From Stenopsyche tienmushanensis (taxonomy: Eukaryota > Arthropoda > Insecta > Trichoptera > Stenopsychidae), in the NCBI GenBank assembly GCA_008973525.1, contig WACJ01000070.1, positions 1,116,001 to 1,180,000 on the forward strand: a stretch of DNA of 64,000 nt, written 5' to 3'. A program made the position numbers and the translations under genes. Of the stretch, positions 62,994-64,000 are shown one piece after another. Numbering within the stretch: position 1 is the first letter of the stretch; each line of letters begins with the position of its first letter. A model generated the notes under the pieces. It was not told where the DNA came from, searched no databases, and saw only the letters and a program-made list of their open reading frames with translations.

Positions 62994-63085
62994 CAGGCAA
63001 CCCTCCTATTGCGTCCACTTCATCTGCGACGTTTTTTATGTACGCAACTGGTAAAATATGTTAGGTCAATGAACAATACACTTTA
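62994..63085. mobile_element. Truncated CAGTCAACCC MITE
   Basis: Starts CAGGCAACCCTCCTATTGCG after TA, continues tccacttcatctgcgacg as at 4890, and loses its right end. Confidence 0.5.
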
Positions 63086-63119
63086 TCAGCCTATAACCCA
63101 TTATTTTAGGTGTATCGGA

Positions 63120-63600
63120 AAGCCTTTGCCGATTATTTAACAAGGAAAGAATTAATTTAATTTTTTGGAAAATTCTTCTAGTTTAAGTCGAAATATAGCA
63201 CAGTAAATATTTCAATTGCGTTTCGAAAGAGTTTAACCTTTAGAGAATGTGCCAAAGATTGAATAACCCATCGGAGTCAAGTCTGGTGAGTATGGGTATG
63301 TGGAAGTTCTTCTCATTTTAATTCCCTGATTATTTCAGTCGTCTTCTGCGCGTTATCGTGTATTGTCGTCTTGCAAAATCACTAAATTGTTTCTCAATTT
63401 TTTTTTTCATCCTTTTCAATTGCTGATAATATACATCTGCAATTATTGTTTCGCCAGGTTTCATAAATCCAATATAATTCCTTGAATATCCCACCAAACG
63501 CACAAAAATATCTTGCGGGTCGTCAATCCAGGTTTCGGAGTTGGAAATGGTTTTTTTTTTTAGCGAAAGTCTTGTTGTCATAAGCATTTTTCATCTCCAA
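63120..63600 (-). pseudogene. Mariner transposase relic
   Basis: The minus strand reads SETWIDDPQDIFVRLVGY, then MKPGETIIADVYYQQLKRM and KIEKQFSDFARRQ, the middle of a mariner catalytic domain. After a break comes YPYSPDLTPMGYSIF, the third catalytic block with the usual Asp changed to Gly. It is a lineage distinct from the elements at 6320 and 47627. Confidence 0.7.
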
Positions 63601-64000
63601 TTATAATTGTATGCGAAAAGGGATGAACTCTTTTTATTGATAACAAAACTTTACATGTATAAAAAAAAACATTTATCGATACCCCTAATACATTACAATT
63701 TATGTTAATATTAATTCAACATCTCAAATATCCATGAAAATGGATCAGATCCGCTTAAGGTGTAGATATTTTCCCGAGCGATTTCCATCATCATTGATGG
63801 AAATTGTTTAAAATTGTAATGTCTAAAAGTTTATGATCTTCAGAGAGATAGGTCACTATACATGAGCAATGAAAATATTATTGATTTCTGTACACATGTC
63901 TCAGGAAGGCTTAACCCGAGGATTTATCTCCGGTTTGTTTACGTCTGGCCCTGATAGCTGCGGCTAAATCTGTAGCCATTCTTATTGTTGCTCATCCAGC

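Larger units (their letters stand above)
39460..64000. other. Region upstream of the dve micro-exon, no host gene recognised
   Basis: By dve orientation this should be further 5' intron or promoter DNA. I could not identify the exon that precedes the micro-exon. It holds mariner copies, MITEs, Helitron-like modules and GC-rich islands, annotated separately. The stretches 42790-44360, 45170-46780, 49400-50860, 53260-55250, 56160-57030 and 61900-62460 show only short, unsupported open frames. Confidence 0.6.

Noticed and set aside
63895..64000. Possible exon at the right edge (minus frame MATDLAAAIRARRKQTG)
   Set aside because: Too short, cut by the window edge, with no supporting homology or clear splice site.

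Overview
This window is eukaryotic, almost certainly insect DNA. It is AT-rich, and it carries an exon-intron gene with GT-AG introns, many mariner/Tc1-type transposons and TA- or TTAA-flanked miniature elements. The only host gene I can support is an ortholog of the insect homeobox gene defective proventriculus (dve, related to vertebrate SATB1/2). It lies on the minus strand and I see four coding exons: 39405-39459 (55 bp micro-exon), 18581-18799, 18277-18506 and 298-1134. Their splice phases fit exactly (0/1, 1/1, 1/0, 0/0), giving 447 uninterrupted codons. In order they encode a short N-terminal linker, the SATB-type ubiquitin-like oligomerisation domain (ULD), a CUT-like region (CUTL) and an atypical, enlarged homeodomain. 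The introns are very uneven: about 20.6 kb, 74 bp and about 17.1 kb. The promoter and first exon(s) must lie above 39459, perhaps beyond the window. The C-terminal exon(s) should lie beyond the left edge.

The rest of the window is intron and upstream DNA filled with old mobile elements. 0-4 kb: an LTR end with primer-binding site, the homeobox exon, a 1.5-kb TTAA-flanked piggyBac-like element and a mariner relic. 4-18 kb: a near full-length mariner (6320-7605, one frameshift), a mariner-like element with terminal repeats at 9.65 kb, pogo-like MITEs and a long-inverted-repeat mariner derivative at 16.9 kb. 18-39 kb: two dve exons 74 bp apart, an LTR relic, a GC-rich island at 20.5 kb, hairpins, copies of an unclassified repeat family, and an LTR remnant split by a 599-bp mariner derivative. 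39-64 kb: the dve micro-exon, a 0.37-kb direct duplication, further GC-rich islands, internally deleted mariner copies in opposite orientations, a perfect 13-bp hairpin, Helitron-like modules and more mariner relics.

Nothing here works as an operon or gene system. The biology is a developmental transcription-factor locus with very large introns that have taken in at least seven mariner/Tc1-type lineages and several non-autonomous families. The strongest observations are the phase-consistent reconstruction of dve around a micro-exon, the unclassified repeat family built from a shared internal module plus CGGTT/AACCG-rich ends, and the GC-rich islands that could be dve regulatory DNA. I found no convincing tRNA, rRNA, CRISPR array or other host protein gene.
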